Notes: a model not told the origin generated them from the sequence alone. A stretch of DNA of 64,000 bases from Chryseobacterium sp. FH2 (GCF_001045455.1 NZ_LFNE01000015.1:1-64000); one strand, 5' to 3'. Shown: positions 19,067 to 28,302, counted from the first letter of the stretch. Made by a program: numbers and translations.

Positions 19067-20500
19067 TTATTGATTCAATGACCAAACCGAATAAGAATTT
19101 GGAGCACATTGGATTTTAACCCATTTATCACTCTGTGTTGTTGGGTACCAACTTGAACTTCCTGTAAAGTCTTTAATTTGCTGATTTGCCCAGTTTGTCT
19201 GAATCCATCTTTCCTGCCAGCTTGAAGAACTATTGATATAAACAACTAATCCGGGATTTCCGTTGTAGCCGTTTCTCCTTGCAATGTATTCGTCATTATC
19301 TGTATATAATATTGAGGTGTTTCCCGTAGCTTTGTTATTATGAATCCAAATCAGATTGTTTAGCCTTTCTTTATTCAGCCATTCTTCATAATCACGGTAA
19401 AAAATTGTAGGATATCCTTCATGTGTTAAAATATATGCATACGCCAACATTTTATTATAAATAATATCCGTATCATGATTTGCCACAAAAGTTACTGCTT
19501 TATAAGGATTTCTTTTCCACATCATGTCATCATTTAAAGCGTTTAAATTTCCATTGTCAAAAGCTTCATCCATTTTATAATATGCCGCAAAATCAAACAC
19601 AGAGCTGTTTGCATTGTTTGCCCACCATTCCAAAGTATTTACATTCGAATCCCATAATTCTCCGACAGAAAATCCGCCAACGCTGGAATTCCAGGCATTC
19701 ACTACCCAAGGTCCGAAACCTTTCACATAGTCAAATCTCCAACCGTCAAATTTCATTACATTTTTATAATATTTTGCAACAGAATCATCTCTTCCCCAAA
19801 GCCAATCCTGAACGTAAGGATTCGCATGGCACAAATCGGGAAAACCTCCAAAAGCACCCTCATCATTATTTCCGTAAGCATTTTTATAAAAATCATTGTA
19901 ATTTCTTGGAAATTTTCCTGAGGCCACCCCTGAGAAGTTCGTCCATGTATTTGTTCCTGTGTAAGGATTTGCTTCAGATTGCCCGCCACTATTATGATTA
20001 ATTACAATATCAGCATAAACCTGCATATTTTCCGTATGAGCCTGCGTAATCAGGGCTTCAAGTTCTGTTCTTGAACCAAAACGTGTTTCTATGCTCCCAT
20101 TTTGGTTGTAATTTCCAAAATCGTAATAATCTGTCGGATCATATCCCATTGAGTATGCTCCGTTTTGAGCCTTTGAAGCAGGAGGTAGCCAGATTGCTCC
20201 GATTCCGGCATTTGACCAGTCAGTGACTTTAGTTTTTACGGTATTCCACCAGTTTCCGCCATCGGGAACATCCCAATAAAAACCCTGCATCAAAACTCCG
20301 CCTCCCGGACCTGATACAAATTTTCCTGCTGCAGCTCCGTCTCCTGTACTGAAAGGACGCCCGTCATGTTTTGTAACATTCACAATTTTATCGTGAACTT
20401 CATTTTTCTCGAGGGTTTCATTAATCATCTCATCATTATTCTGACAAGAGCTGACAAAGCCTAAAGCCAGAAGAGAAAGTAAGAAATGTGTTTTTTTCAT
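19067..20500 (-). CDS. Alpha-amylase, GH13, lipoprotein
   Basis: 477 residues from the ATG at 20500, chosen because it begins a lipoprotein signal (MKKTHFLLSLLALGFVSSC, lipid Cys 19); an in-frame codon 11 residues upstream lacks that logic. GH13 signatures are complete: VYADIVINH, nucleophile Asp257 in WRFDYVKG, acid Glu281 in VGELWDSN, and Asp343 in FVANHDTD. The opening GGVLMQGFYWD groups it with the plant/archaeal-type alpha-amylases. It cleaves alpha-1,4 glucans and probably sits on the cell envelope facing the periplasm or surface. It has no SusC/D partners nearby. Confidence 0.93.
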   Translation of the reverse strand: MKKTHFLLSLLALGFVSSCQNNDEMINETLEKNEVHDKIVNVTKHDGRPFSTGDGAAAGKFVSGPGGGVLMQGFYWDVPDGGNWWNTVKTKVTDWSNAGIGAIWLPPASKAQNGAYSMGYDPTDYYDFGNYNQNGSIETRFGSRTELEALITQAHTENMQVYADIVINHNSGGQSEANPYTGTNTWTNFSGVASGKFPRNYNDFYKNAYGNNDEGAFGGFPDLCHANPYVQDWLWGRDDSVAKYYKNVMKFDGWRFDYVKGFGPWVVNAWNSSVGGFSVGELWDSNVNTLEWWANNANSSVFDFAAYYKMDEAFDNGNLNALNDDMMWKRNPYKAVTFVANHDTDIIYNKMLAYAYILTHEGYPTIFYRDYEEWLNKERLNNLIWIHNNKATGNTSILYTDNDEYIARRNGYNGNPGLVVYINSSSSWQERWIQTNWANQQIKDFTGSSSWYPTTQSDKWVKIQCAPNSYSVWSLNQ

Positions 20501-20674
20501 ATAGAAAGTTTTAATTATTAAACTATCAACCAAATTACAATTTTATTGATATAAATCACATTTGCCAGGAAAAAAAATTGCTATTCAATAATAACATTTA
20601 AAAATCATTATTTAAATTTTCATTAAAAAATCATAAACTTTTAAGATTTTCGGTACAATTTTTCCATTAATCCA

Positions 20675-20682
20675 TATATTTG
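20675..20682 (+). promoter_or_regulatory. -7 box of the DUF4290-murA operon
   Basis: TATATTTG ends 6 bases before the ATG at 20689. A start of transcription 5-8 bases after the box would coincide with the ATG, so the mRNA may be leaderless. No clear TTG at -33. Confidence 0.5.
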
Positions 20683-20688
20683 CAGACT

Positions 20689-21366
20689 ATGGAATACAAT
20701 ACCCAAAAACCCCAGCTTCATATACCGGAATACGGTAGAATTATACAACAGTTGGTTGAACGTTGCAAAGAGACTTCTGACAGAAATGAAAGAAACGAAA
20801 TGGCAATGGCAATCATCGATTTTATGGGTCAAAGAAACCCCCAGCTTCGTGATGAAGAAAATTACAAACATAAACTTTGGGATCATTTATTCATTTTAGC
20901 TAATTATGATTTAGATGTAGATTCTCCATACCCGTTTCCTACCAGAGAACAGCTGGCTGAGAAACCAAAGACTATGGAATATCCTAAACTTCAGGGTGAA
21001 TTTAAATTTTACGGAAAAAGTATTCTTCAGTTAATCGAAAAAGCAATAGAGCTAGAAACAGGTGACGAAAAAGAAGCCTTAATCGAAGTGATTGCTAACA
21101 ATATGAAGAAATCTTATAACGTATATAATAAAGAACATGTAACAGATGATGTAATTTTCCGCCATCTGAAAGAGCTTTCCGAAAACAGACTGGATCTTAC
21201 CGGAATAGATACTCTTGAAAAGAGTAAAATCTATTACACCAGCAATAACAGCCGGAATAATAACAATAACAACAGGGGTAATAATAATAAAAACCAGTCT
21301 AACAGCAATAATAATAACAATAATAAAAGAAGGCACACCAATAATAATTATAAGAACAGAAAATAA
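20689..21366 (+). CDS. DUF4290 domain-containing protein
   Basis: 225 residues from the ATG at 20689. The N-terminal 180 residues match the Bacteroidota family DUF4290 (MEYNTQKPQLHIPEYGR, MAMAIIDFMGQRNPQLR, KLWDHLFILANYDLDVDSPYPFP). The last 40 residues are an Asn-rich, Lys/Arg-rich low-complexity tail that looks disordered and may bind nucleic acid (inference). The stop overlaps the murA start in TAATG, so the two are cotranslated. The conserved link with murA is a common arrangement in this group. Function is unknown. Confidence 0.9.
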   Translation: MEYNTQKPQLHIPEYGRIIQQLVERCKETSDRNERNEMAMAIIDFMGQRNPQLRDEENYKHKLWDHLFILANYDLDVDSPYPFPTREQLAEKPKTMEYPKLQGEFKFYGKSILQLIEKAIELETGDEKEALIEVIANNMKKSYNVYNKEHVTDDVIFRHLKELSENRLDLTGIDTLEKSKIYYTSNNSRNNNNNNRGNNNKNQSNSNNNNNNKRRHTNNNYKNRK

Positions 21367-22673
21367 TGAGCGGAACATTTCAAATAAGAGGAGGAAAAAG
21401 ATTGCATGGTGAAATCACTCCACAAGGAGCAAAGAATGAAGCTCTACAGATTCTTTGTGCTGTTTTATTAACAGATGATGAGGTAAAAATTAAAAATATT
21501 CCGGATATTCACGATGTAAACAGGCTGATTGAAATTTTAGGCGACTTCGGTGTGAAGGTTACAAAAAACGGGCAGGGAGATTATACGTTTAAATCTGATA
21601 AAGTTAATTTTGATTATATAAAGTCTAACGAATTCAAAAAAGACGGAGCAAAACTCAGAGGTTCCATCATGCTGATGGGTCCTATGTTAGCAAGATATGG
21701 CGAAGCTTATATGCCTACTCCGGGAGGTGACAAAATCGGAAGAAGAAGATTAGACACTCATTTTCAGGGACTTGTAGAACTTGGTGCAGAATTTCATTAT
21801 GATGAAGAAGAGTTTTTTTATTCATTAAAAGCTAAAGAACTTAATGGTAAATTTATTTTACTTGAAGAAGCTTCTGTAACAGGAACTGCAAACATTGTAA
21901 TGGCTGCTGCCTTAGCTAAAGGAAAAACCAGAATTTATAATGCTGCTTGCGAACCATATCTACAGCAACTTTGTAAGATGCTGAACAGAATGGGAGCAAA
22001 CATTTCGGGGATAGGATCGAATCTTTTAACCATAGAGGGTGTAGATTACCTTCACGGAACTGAGCACACGATGCTTCCGGACATGGTAGAAATCGGCTCT
22101 TGGATTGGTCTGGCGGCGATGACAAAATCTGAAATCACCATCAAAAATGTAAACTGGAGCCAACTGGGAGTAATTCCCAATACATTTCGAAAATTAGGAA
22201 TTCAGCTTGAACAAAGCAACGATGATATTTTCATTCCGGCTCAGGAAAATTATAAAATTCAGAAATTCATTGACGGATCTATTCTTACCATTTCAGATGC
22301 ACCCTGGCCAGGATTCACACCTGATTTATTATCAATTATTTTAGTGGTGGCAACCCAGGCGAAGGGAAGTTTATTAATTCACCAGAAAATGTTTGAATCA
22401 AGATTATTCTTCGTTGATAAATTAATCGACATGGGCGCTCAGATCATTTTATGCGATCCGCACAGAGCAACGGTAATCGGATTGAATCAGGAAACTCCAT
22501 TGAGAGGAACCACAATGACCTCTCCGGATATCAGAGCAGGAAATGCACTTCTTATTGCAGCACTTTCCGCAGAAGGAAAATCAATCATCCACAATATTGA
22601 GCAAATCGACAGAGGTTATGAAAATATTGACGGAAGACTGAAAGCAATCGGAGCAGATATTGAAAGAATTTAA
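21366..22673 (+). CDS. murA: UDP-N-acetylglucosamine 1-carboxyvinyltransferase, Asp-type active site
   Basis: 435 residues. It catalyses the first committed step of peptidoglycan synthesis, moving enolpyruvate from PEP to UDP-GlcNAc in the cytoplasm. Family motifs are present: GAKNEALQ (Lys23), LRGSIMLMGPMLARYG, and TSPDIRAGNALLIAALSAEG. In the catalytic loop the sequence is PGGDKIG, so the residue equivalent to E. coli Cys115 is Asp122 (codon GAC at 21729). Asp-type MurA enzymes are active but are not alkylated by fosfomycin. The start overlaps the DUF4290 stop by one base. Confidence 0.96.
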   Translation: MSGTFQIRGGKRLHGEITPQGAKNEALQILCAVLLTDDEVKIKNIPDIHDVNRLIEILGDFGVKVTKNGQGDYTFKSDKVNFDYIKSNEFKKDGAKLRGSIMLMGPMLARYGEAYMPTPGGDKIGRRRLDTHFQGLVELGAEFHYDEEEFFYSLKAKELNGKFILLEEASVTGTANIVMAAALAKGKTRIYNAACEPYLQQLCKMLNRMGANISGIGSNLLTIEGVDYLHGTEHTMLPDMVEIGSWIGLAAMTKSEITIKNVNWSQLGVIPNTFRKLGIQLEQSNDDIFIPAQENYKIQKFIDGSILTISDAPWPGFTPDLLSIILVVATQAKGSLLIHQKMFESRLFFVDKLIDMGAQIILCDPHRATVIGLNQETPLRGTTMTSPDIRAGNALLIAALSAEGKSIIHNIEQIDRGYENIDGRLKAIGADIERI

Positions 22674-22734
22674 TAAAAAATTGAAAGTTAGGAGCTAAAT
22701 ACTAAAAATTAGTTTTTAAATCTTACTATAGAAC

Positions 22735-22766
22735 AAAAGCGTTCAGTTTTCACTGAACGCTTTTTT
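22735..22766. terminator. Bidirectional terminator after murA
   Basis: AAAAGCGTTCAGT-TTTC-ACTGAACGCTTTT, a perfect 13-bp stem followed by T residues, between two convergent genes. Confidence 0.92.
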
Positions 22767-22792
22767 GGAAATTAAAACTATATGAATCTATC

Positions 22793-23104
22793 TCAAGAAT
22801 ATTTTCTGCAGACGTACTCCACAGTTGTACTCAAAAGTTTATTATTAATCAGATAATATTCAAGCTGCTGAAAATCATCTGAATTTACATTAATATATAA
22901 TTGTACCGAACCAAAACTATTTCCATTCACATATTCCACGTTAGCTGACAACACTCTATGACATATCCCGAATCTGTTATAAATAGTATTCATCAAATGT
23001 TCGAACTTCATCTTCCCATTCAATTCTATTTCCAATATTAATTCTTTCTTTGGCAGGTTTAATTTGTTTTGTAAAACCTGCAGATTTGGATTAGGTGTAG
23101 TCAT
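22793..23104 (-). CDS. Stand-alone NIL-domain protein
   Basis: About 103 residues (start at 23104; an in-frame ATG three codons earlier is also possible). The sequence matches the NIL domain otherwise found at the C-terminus of MetN-type ABC ATPases, where it senses methionine: LEIELNGKMKFEHLMNTIYNRFGICHRVLSANVEYVNGNSFGSV and then a beta-alpha end. No metN, metI or metQ lies nearby, and the protein has no ATPase part. It may act as a free regulatory ACT-like subunit or be a relic of a lost transporter. Confidence 0.75.
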   Translation of the reverse strand: MTTPNPNLQVLQNKLNLPKKELILEIELNGKMKFEHLMNTIYNRFGICHRVLSANVEYVNGNSFGSVQLYINVNSDDFQQLEYYLINNKLLSTTVEYVCRKYS

Positions 23105-23173
23105 ACTAAACATTTTTTGGTTAACATTATTGATTCAAGCTTTATTGAGCCTCAAATCTTTAGCAAAAATATA

Positions 23174-23214
23174 AAAAAATATTAGTCTACCAAATTAGTA
23201 GACTAATATTTTTT
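23174..23214. promoter_or_regulatory. Long hairpin upstream of the NIL gene
   Basis: AAAAAATATTAGTCTAC, a 7-base loop CAAATTA, and its exact complement: a perfect 17-bp stem. It lies between the terminator of the upstream gene and the NIL gene start, so it may be a second terminator, a leader structure or an operator. Confidence 0.55.
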
Positions 23215-23276
23215 TATTTTAACATTTAAATTTTTACTTTCCTGCAGATTTTAATAAAATTGTACTCAATCCCAAT

Positions 23277-23300
23277 AAAAAAGCAGACCTTAGTCCGCTT
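23277..23300 (-). terminator. Terminator of the YiiX-like gene
   Basis: On the minus strand AAGCGGAC-TAAG-GTCTGCTT followed by TTTT, 22 bases past the stop. Confidence 0.75.
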
Positions 23301-23322
23301 CTGCCAATATAGATATATCTTT

Positions 23323-23973
23323 TTATTTTAATTCTTTTGTTCTTTCCAGTTTATCAGAACCAGCCAATCCGTTTGGATTACAACCCAGCTCCCCTTCCGG
23401 AACTTTGAGGTTTCTTTTTTGATAAAATTCTTCCCAGAAAGCATTCGTTTTTCCTGTTTTAGGATCTTTAAATGTCATAGGCTCCAATTTAAAAATATGA
23501 TCTTTTCTAAAAGCCCTTTCGATAAAATCTGAGCAGTAATAAGAATTTTCATCTAAAATATAATTGAAATTATAAGGCTTACCCAACATCAACTTTGCTT
23601 CTTCAATAGCAGAAGGAATTGTTTTCTGATATTCAGGTCTTAAACGATAAACTACAACATTTTGCCCATCTTCGGCTTGATCTTTCAAAAAATCGTTTAA
23701 GGTTTGCCTTTGAGAACCACCTTTCGGAGCCGCATGAAGAACAAAAAACGCCCTTCCGTCTTTTTCTAAAATTCCGATATGATCAAATGAAGCATTTCCT
23801 TGTTTTTGAGTAACATTATTAATCGCTCCTGACAATCCGGTTTCTTTTGCAGTGACAAAAAGCAGATCTCCATTTCTTAAATCTGAACCAATATTAGATT
23901 TACATCCGGAAAGAAAAAAATAAATACCAATTAATATAAATACCTTAAAATTATTTTTTAAAATTCGACTCAT
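23323..23973 (-). CDS. YiiX/YebB-like N1pC/P60 cysteine hydrolase, lipoprotein
   Basis: 216 residues from the ATG at 23973, chosen since it begins the lipoprotein signal (FFLSGC). The permuted NlpC/P60 pattern of the YiiX family is present: GDLLFVTAKE at the start, the His of FDHIGIL, and the later Cys in YYCSDFIERAF. Such enzymes act on amide or lipid bonds in the cell envelope; the substrate of this one is unknown. It overlaps the upstream DUF1801 gene by 23 bases, so the two are in one transcript. Confidence 0.82.
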   Translation of the reverse strand: MSRILKNNFKVFILIGIYFFLSGCKSNIGSDLRNGDLLFVTAKETGLSGAINNVTQKQGNASFDHIGILEKDGRAFFVLHAAPKGGSQRQTLNDFLKDQAEDGQNVVVYRLRPEYQKTIPSAIEEAKLMLGKPYNFNYILDENSYYCSDFIERAFRKDHIFKLEPMTFKDPKTGKTNAFWEEFYQKRNLKVPEGELGCNPNGLAGSDKLERTKELK

Positions 23974-24406
23974 AACATTCAATCCAATTTTCAACAGTCA
24001 TTTTTTTGCTCAACTCGGCGATTAATTCAAAAGGGATATCATCCAGTTTTCTGAAACGGATACAGGACTTTCCCATATCCAGTTTTCTTTTAGAATACTT
24101 TGGAAATTGGGATACAAACCAATCTAGCAAATCAGGCTTAGCATACATTCCCATATGATAAAATGCAATAAAGTTTTTCTGAGAAGCCAATGCCATAAAA
24201 GGAAGCGGTGACCCCGGCGTACAATGATACCCGGCAGGATAAGCCTCTAACGGAAACGCCCATCCAACCATTCCGTAGCTGTTGGTTTCCTGAAAACCTT
24301 TCGGCAAATGGTCATTAATAAGATCAAAAAGCTTTTTAAAAACAGTCTGTCTGTCTTCAGGAATCTTTGAAATATAATCTTCTATTGAGGTCGCTTGAAT
24401 CTGCAT
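23951..24406 (-). CDS. DUF1801 domain-containing protein
   Basis: 151 residues matching DUF1801 (YdhG-like): SIEDYISKIPEDRQTVFKKLFDLI, SYGMVGWAFPLEAYPAGYHC, FIAFYHMGMYAKPDLLDWF and KSCIRFRKLDDIPFELI. Some relatives are called iron chaperones, but the biochemical role is not established. The 3' end overlaps the start of the YiiX-like gene. Confidence 0.85.
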   Translation of the reverse strand: MQIQATSIEDYISKIPEDRQTVFKKLFDLINDHLPKGFQETNSYGMVGWAFPLEAYPAGYHCTPGSPLPFMALASQKNFIAFYHMGMYAKPDLLDWFVSQFPKYSKRKLDMGKSCIRFRKLDDIPFELIAELSKKMTVENWIECYESNFKK

Positions 24407-24480
24407 TTTCTATCAAATTTAAAATGTTTAAAATAACAAAATTTATCAATACTTTGATTTAAAAAATTTAATTCAAAAAT

Positions 24481-24512
24481 AAAAAAGCAGCTGCGTATTA
24501 CACACAACTGCC
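24481..24512 (-). terminator. Terminator of the T9SS fibronectin-III gene
   Basis: On the minus strand GCAGTTG ... CAGCTGC (one G-U pair) followed by TTTTTT. Confidence 0.7.
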
Positions 24513-24538
24513 TGGGTAGAATTATATAAATCCGAAAA

Positions 24539-26335
24539 TTACTTTTTAATAGCCTTCAGGGTAGTTGCAGAACCATCCTTAAACTGAACGGTTACTAAAT
24601 ACAATCCGGCATTAAGATTACTTAAATCAAGCTCTTTTGTAGGATTACTAATAGTTTTTACAACTCTTCCTGAAATATCATTTACGACAACAGATTTTGC
24701 GTCTTTTACATCAGAAAGATATAATACATCTTTAAACGGATTCGGGTTGACAGATATATTTTTCTTGTTTGCCATCACTTCCGAAGTGCTTAGCGAAACA
24801 GGTTCTACAACAAAATTATCAACAAAGAACTCATAATCCGGAACATCATCAACTGTTCCGTCAGTTGCATATAAAGCAAAAACAGTATTCGCGGCATTAT
24901 ACCCCGTCAGATCATAAGAAAAACTATTAGCTGAGTTCGAAGGTAAAGCTGTTGTTGCATCCCAAGTCTGCAGGATTGTCCATGTTGAGCCTCCGTCATT
25001 AGAAACCAAGAACTGAACTCTGTCATCTGATCCCATAGATGATGCCGGCCCAGTAGAATTATACGCAGTAACACCATAATCAAATTTCACTCTATATCCG
25101 CCAGCCGAAAGATCAAAAACATTCGTTTTCAGCCATCCTGTTCTATTTGTTGTATAAAGGTTAATCTTCATAGCTCCCGAAGTGCCACTATTTAAGAACC
25201 CGTCTGACACCCAATATGCTGTAGTTCCTGTAGGACCTGTTGCTGGTGTACCTCCGGAAAGAGCATTTGCCCAGCAGTTCCCCGGAACAGTGGCAAAATC
25301 ATTTAAATAAGGAGGAACCACCGAAGCGCACAATGTTTTAAACGTACCTGAGAATGACCATGCACTTTGTCCTGTAGTGGTTGCACATTTTGTTCTTACC
25401 CAATAATAATAGGTGGTAGAAGGAGACAAATTAGGAATCGTAGTAGAAGTTCCCGTAATATTTGTAAGTATAGCAGCTGTACTGCCTGTAGGAGCTGTAT
25501 TTGTGGTACTGTAATAAATTTCATAGCCCGAAGACTGAGTATACGCAGGAACCGTCCATGAAACCTGGGCTGAGCTGGAAGTAAGCGCTCCAACAGGCTG
25601 CAAGGTAGGCGCAGAGCAATCAGTATAAATATCCGCAGAAAAAGCAAAAATATTTGAAATACCTACACTTGTTCCTACTTTAGTTATGGTGATACTTTGA
25701 ATTGGCTTTGCCTGATTCGCGGTATCAATACTTAATAAAGCCTGATAAAATCTAGGGTTCGTTGTATTGGGTTCCAAAACATCATTTGTTCTATTGATTC
25801 TACCAATTCCCTGAATAGCGTAATTTGAACCTCCGTACCAATCTGAAAGCCCTTGATTTGAAAATGTTTGAGTAGTTCCATCAGTAAAATTTACAGTAAT
25901 ATCTACATTAGAAGTTCCACTTCCACTTGTAGAAAGCATGTATAATTTAGTTACAGGCGTAGGCGTTACCAAAACAAGAGTTCCGGACTGCCCGTTTGCC
26001 GCCAATCTTAAAGAGTTATCCGAACTAAGATTGGCTAATTTAAAGCTCAATCCCGGGGTACTCGTCACCACTGTATTGATGATTCCATCTGCGGGGACAC
26101 CGTAAGTAAGAGGTGTACTTGAAGGCGTCAACTGAAAATCTTTAGCCACGAAAGCAAAGGAAACCCCATCTACATCAATATTTGTACTTAACGCTGATGA
26201 GCCAATACCATTCGCTATAACATCGGCATTATAGCCAGACTGAATTGCTAATTGTTGATAATTTTGCGCTGAAAAAAGAGCAGCTGTAAAAAGAGCTGTA
26301 AAATTAACAACTCCAAAAAATTGATTTATTTTCAT
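24539..26335 (-). CDS. T9SS-exported protein with fibronectin type III domain
   Basis: 598 residues from the ATG at 26335, where the signal peptide MKINQFFGVVNFTALFTAALFSAQ starts. A beta-rich N-terminal domain is followed by a fibronectin III domain (APTLQPVGALTSSSAQVSW through TTYYYWVRTKC), a MAM/jelly-roll-like domain with VKFDYGVTAYN and DDRVQFLVSNDGGSTW, and a type A T9SS sorting domain at the end (NPNPFKDVLYLSD, NDISGRVVKTI, LNAGLYLVTVQFKDG). It is secreted or anchored on the outer surface by the type IX system. No catalytic motif is seen; an adhesin or a binding protein is likely. Confidence 0.88.
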   Translation of the reverse strand: MKINQFFGVVNFTALFTAALFSAQNYQQLAIQSGYNADVIANGIGSSALSTNIDVDGVSFAFVAKDFQLTPSSTPLTYGVPADGIINTVVTSTPGLSFKLANLSSDNSLRLAANGQSGTLVLVTPTPVTKLYMLSTSGSGTSNVDITVNFTDGTTQTFSNQGLSDWYGGSNYAIQGIGRINRTNDVLEPNTTNPRFYQALLSIDTANQAKPIQSITITKVGTSVGISNIFAFSADIYTDCSAPTLQPVGALTSSSAQVSWTVPAYTQSSGYEIYYSTTNTAPTGSTAAILTNITGTSTTIPNLSPSTTYYYWVRTKCATTTGQSAWSFSGTFKTLCASVVPPYLNDFATVPGNCWANALSGGTPATGPTGTTAYWVSDGFLNSGTSGAMKINLYTTNRTGWLKTNVFDLSAGGYRVKFDYGVTAYNSTGPASSMGSDDRVQFLVSNDGGSTWTILQTWDATTALPSNSANSFSYDLTGYNAANTVFALYATDGTVDDVPDYEFFVDNFVVEPVSLSTSEVMANKKNISVNPNPFKDVLYLSDVKDAKSVVVNDISGRVVKTISNPTKELDLSNLNAGLYLVTVQFKDGSATTLKAIKK

Positions 26336-26606
26336 ATTACTTATTATTGTTGCTGTAAATTTATAAAAAAAGTAATACAAATCAATTTATTTTAATTATT
26401 TAATACTAATATTTATTTAAATTTAAATTATAAATTAAGCAAATAGACAAAACCAAATAACAATTTAAGTATAAATAAACATAAATTAATAAAATATAAA
26501 CCAACAAACCCTCATAAAACAATCATATCAATAAATCAAAACTAAAGTTTTTACATTTTATTATTGAGAAATTAAATCCTATTTTTGCCATACAAATTTT
26601 TGAACA
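26336..26606. promoter_or_regulatory. AT-rich divergent intergenic region; -7 box TATTTTTG at 26580-26587
   Basis: Very AT-rich spacer between divergent genes. TATTTTTG at 26580-26587 lies 19 bases before the aminotransferase ATG and is a plausible promoter box, though no TTG is found at the right distance. No other structure is seen. Confidence 0.45.
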
Positions 26607-27812
26607 ATGCCGAATATTTCAAACAGAGCACAACACATGCCGCCTTCGCCGGTAAGAAAACTGGTTCCTTTCGCTATCAAAGCAAAACAAAAAGGGACAA
26701 AAGTATATCACCTGAATATCGGGCAACCAGATATTGAAACTCCGGAAACGGCACTAAATGCTTTAAAAAACATTGATTTAAAAGTATTAGAATATGCACT
26801 TTCTGAAGGAAACATAGATTACAGAAAAGCGCTTACAGATTATTACCATTCATTAGATTTCACAGATCTTACGCCTGATAATTTCATTGTAACAAATGGT
26901 GGTTCAGAGGCCTTAAATTTTGCCATTTCTACCTTATGTGACGATGGTGACGAGGTTATTATTCCAGAACCCTATTATGCAAATTACAACGGATTTACAA
27001 GTACCTTTAATGTAAATGTCGTGGCGGTCCCATCAACAATTGAGACCGGGTTTGCACTTCCTCCTATTGAAGATTTTGAGAAAAAAATCACAGCTAAAAC
27101 AAGAGCAATTATTATTTGTAATCCGGGAAATCCTACAGGATACCTTTATACTCGCGAAGAACTTCAGAAATTAGCGGAAATTGCTTTAAAATATGATATC
27201 GTTGTTATTTCAGACGAGGTTTACAGAGAATATGTGTATGACGGAAAACAGCAGATTTCAATGTTGGCTTTTCCTGAATTGGCGGAAAACTGTATCATTA
27301 TTGATTCAGAATCAAAGCGTTATTCAATGTGTGGGGTAAGAATCGGATGTATGATTACACGCTCTAAAAAGATTCACGATGCCGCAATGCTTTTTGCACA
27401 GGCAAGATTAAGTCCTGTACTTTTAGGACAGATTGCAGCAACAGCAGCTCACCAGAATGACGGACCATACATCAGAGCTGTAAGAGAAGAATATACTCAC
27501 AGAAGAAATATTTTGGTAGATTTACTAAATGGAATCCCTGGAGTGATTTGTCCAAAACCTAAAGGAGCTTTTTATTGTGTAGCTGAACTTCCCGTAGATG
27601 ATACTGAGAAATTTGCACAATGGCTCTTGGAAGAGTATACCGATAAAAATGAAACCATCATGGTTGCACCCGCAGGAGGTTTCTACAGCGATCCGGAATT
27701 GGGTAAAAAACAGGTAAGAATTGCTTATGTTCTTAAAGAAGAAGATTTAAAAAGAAGCGTTGAGATCCTGAAAAACGCTTTAAAGCAATATAAATTACAA
27801 TTCAATCTTTAA
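26607..27812 (+). CDS. PLP-dependent aminotransferase, class I/II (AspC/AAT-like)
   Basis: 401 residues. The fold-type I aminotransferase motifs are in order: NIGQPDIETP, NGGSEALNFA (cofactor phosphate loop), the NPGNPTGYLYT motif, SDEVYREYVYDG, and the Schiff-base Lys in SESKRYSMCGVRIGCM. The final Arg-type carboxylate site is in KKQVRIAYVL. It transfers amino groups from an amino acid to a 2-oxo acid; substrate specificity (aspartate or aromatic) cannot be fixed from sequence. First gene of a likely operon with a lipoprotein and murB. Confidence 0.92.
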   Translation: MPNISNRAQHMPPSPVRKLVPFAIKAKQKGTKVYHLNIGQPDIETPETALNALKNIDLKVLEYALSEGNIDYRKALTDYYHSLDFTDLTPDNFIVTNGGSEALNFAISTLCDDGDEVIIPEPYYANYNGFTSTFNVNVVAVPSTIETGFALPPIEDFEKKITAKTRAIIICNPGNPTGYLYTREELQKLAEIALKYDIVVISDEVYREYVYDGKQQISMLAFPELAENCIIIDSESKRYSMCGVRIGCMITRSKKIHDAAMLFAQARLSPVLLGQIAATAAHQNDGPYIRAVREEYTHRRNILVDLLNGIPGVICPKPKGAFYCVAELPVDDTEKFAQWLLEEYTDKNETIMVAPAGGFYSDPELGKKQVRIAYVLKEEDLKRSVEILKNALKQYKLQFNL

Positions 27813-27825
27813 TTTAAAATATAAA

Positions 27826-28302
27826 ATGCCAGCAATAAAAAATACAGGTTTGAAAATACTTTTTCTGACAGTTTTATTGCCGGCATTTTTTTCTTGTGAC
27901 AAAAAACAGGAAAAACCAATTGTAAACTCTAATGAAATTACACTTATCAAGTTATCAAATGTAGGCGGGCAGCTTGGAAGCTACAGAAATATAAAAGTCT
28001 CGAAAGACTCTATCAGTATCGAGCAGGGAATTCTGTCCCGCAACACTCATAAAAAATGGAGTTCTGCGATTACTCATGAAACCTGGAACCAGCTGAGTTC
28101 TTCAATTGACGTTAAAACTTTAGATAAAATCAAAAGTTCGGAAAGCAAACAGGCCGAAGACGGAATAGATGAAACTTTCCAGATTAAAACGCCCAAACAA
28201 TCCCATGTTTTTGTAAATTCTTATAATGACACGATTCATTACAAGCAATTTGAAAAATTTAAATCTCAACTAGAGAAAATTCTCCCAAAAGAATACAGAT
28301 AA
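27826..28302 (+). CDS. Hypothetical lipoprotein
   Basis: 158 residues with a signal peptide and lipobox (PAFFSC, then DKKQEKP). The rest is a small alpha/beta-like domain with no motif I recognise (IKLSNVGGQLGSYRNIKV, THETWNQLSSSI). It sits 13 bases after the aminotransferase and 5 bases before murB, so it is cotranscribed. Function is unknown. Confidence 0.8.
   Translation: MPAIKNTGLKILFLTVLLPAFFSCDKKQEKPIVNSNEITLIKLSNVGGQLGSYRNIKVSKDSISIEQGILSRNTHKKWSSAITHETWNQLSSSIDVKTLDKIKSSESKQAEDGIDETFQIKTPKQSHVFVNSYNDTIHYKQFEKFKSQLEKILPKEYR

Noticed and set aside
19480..20001. 173-codon plus-strand frame inside the amylase gene
   Set aside because: His/Gln/Ser-rich composition is what the antisense frame of this GC-poor gene would give; the amylase motifs on the other strand are complete.
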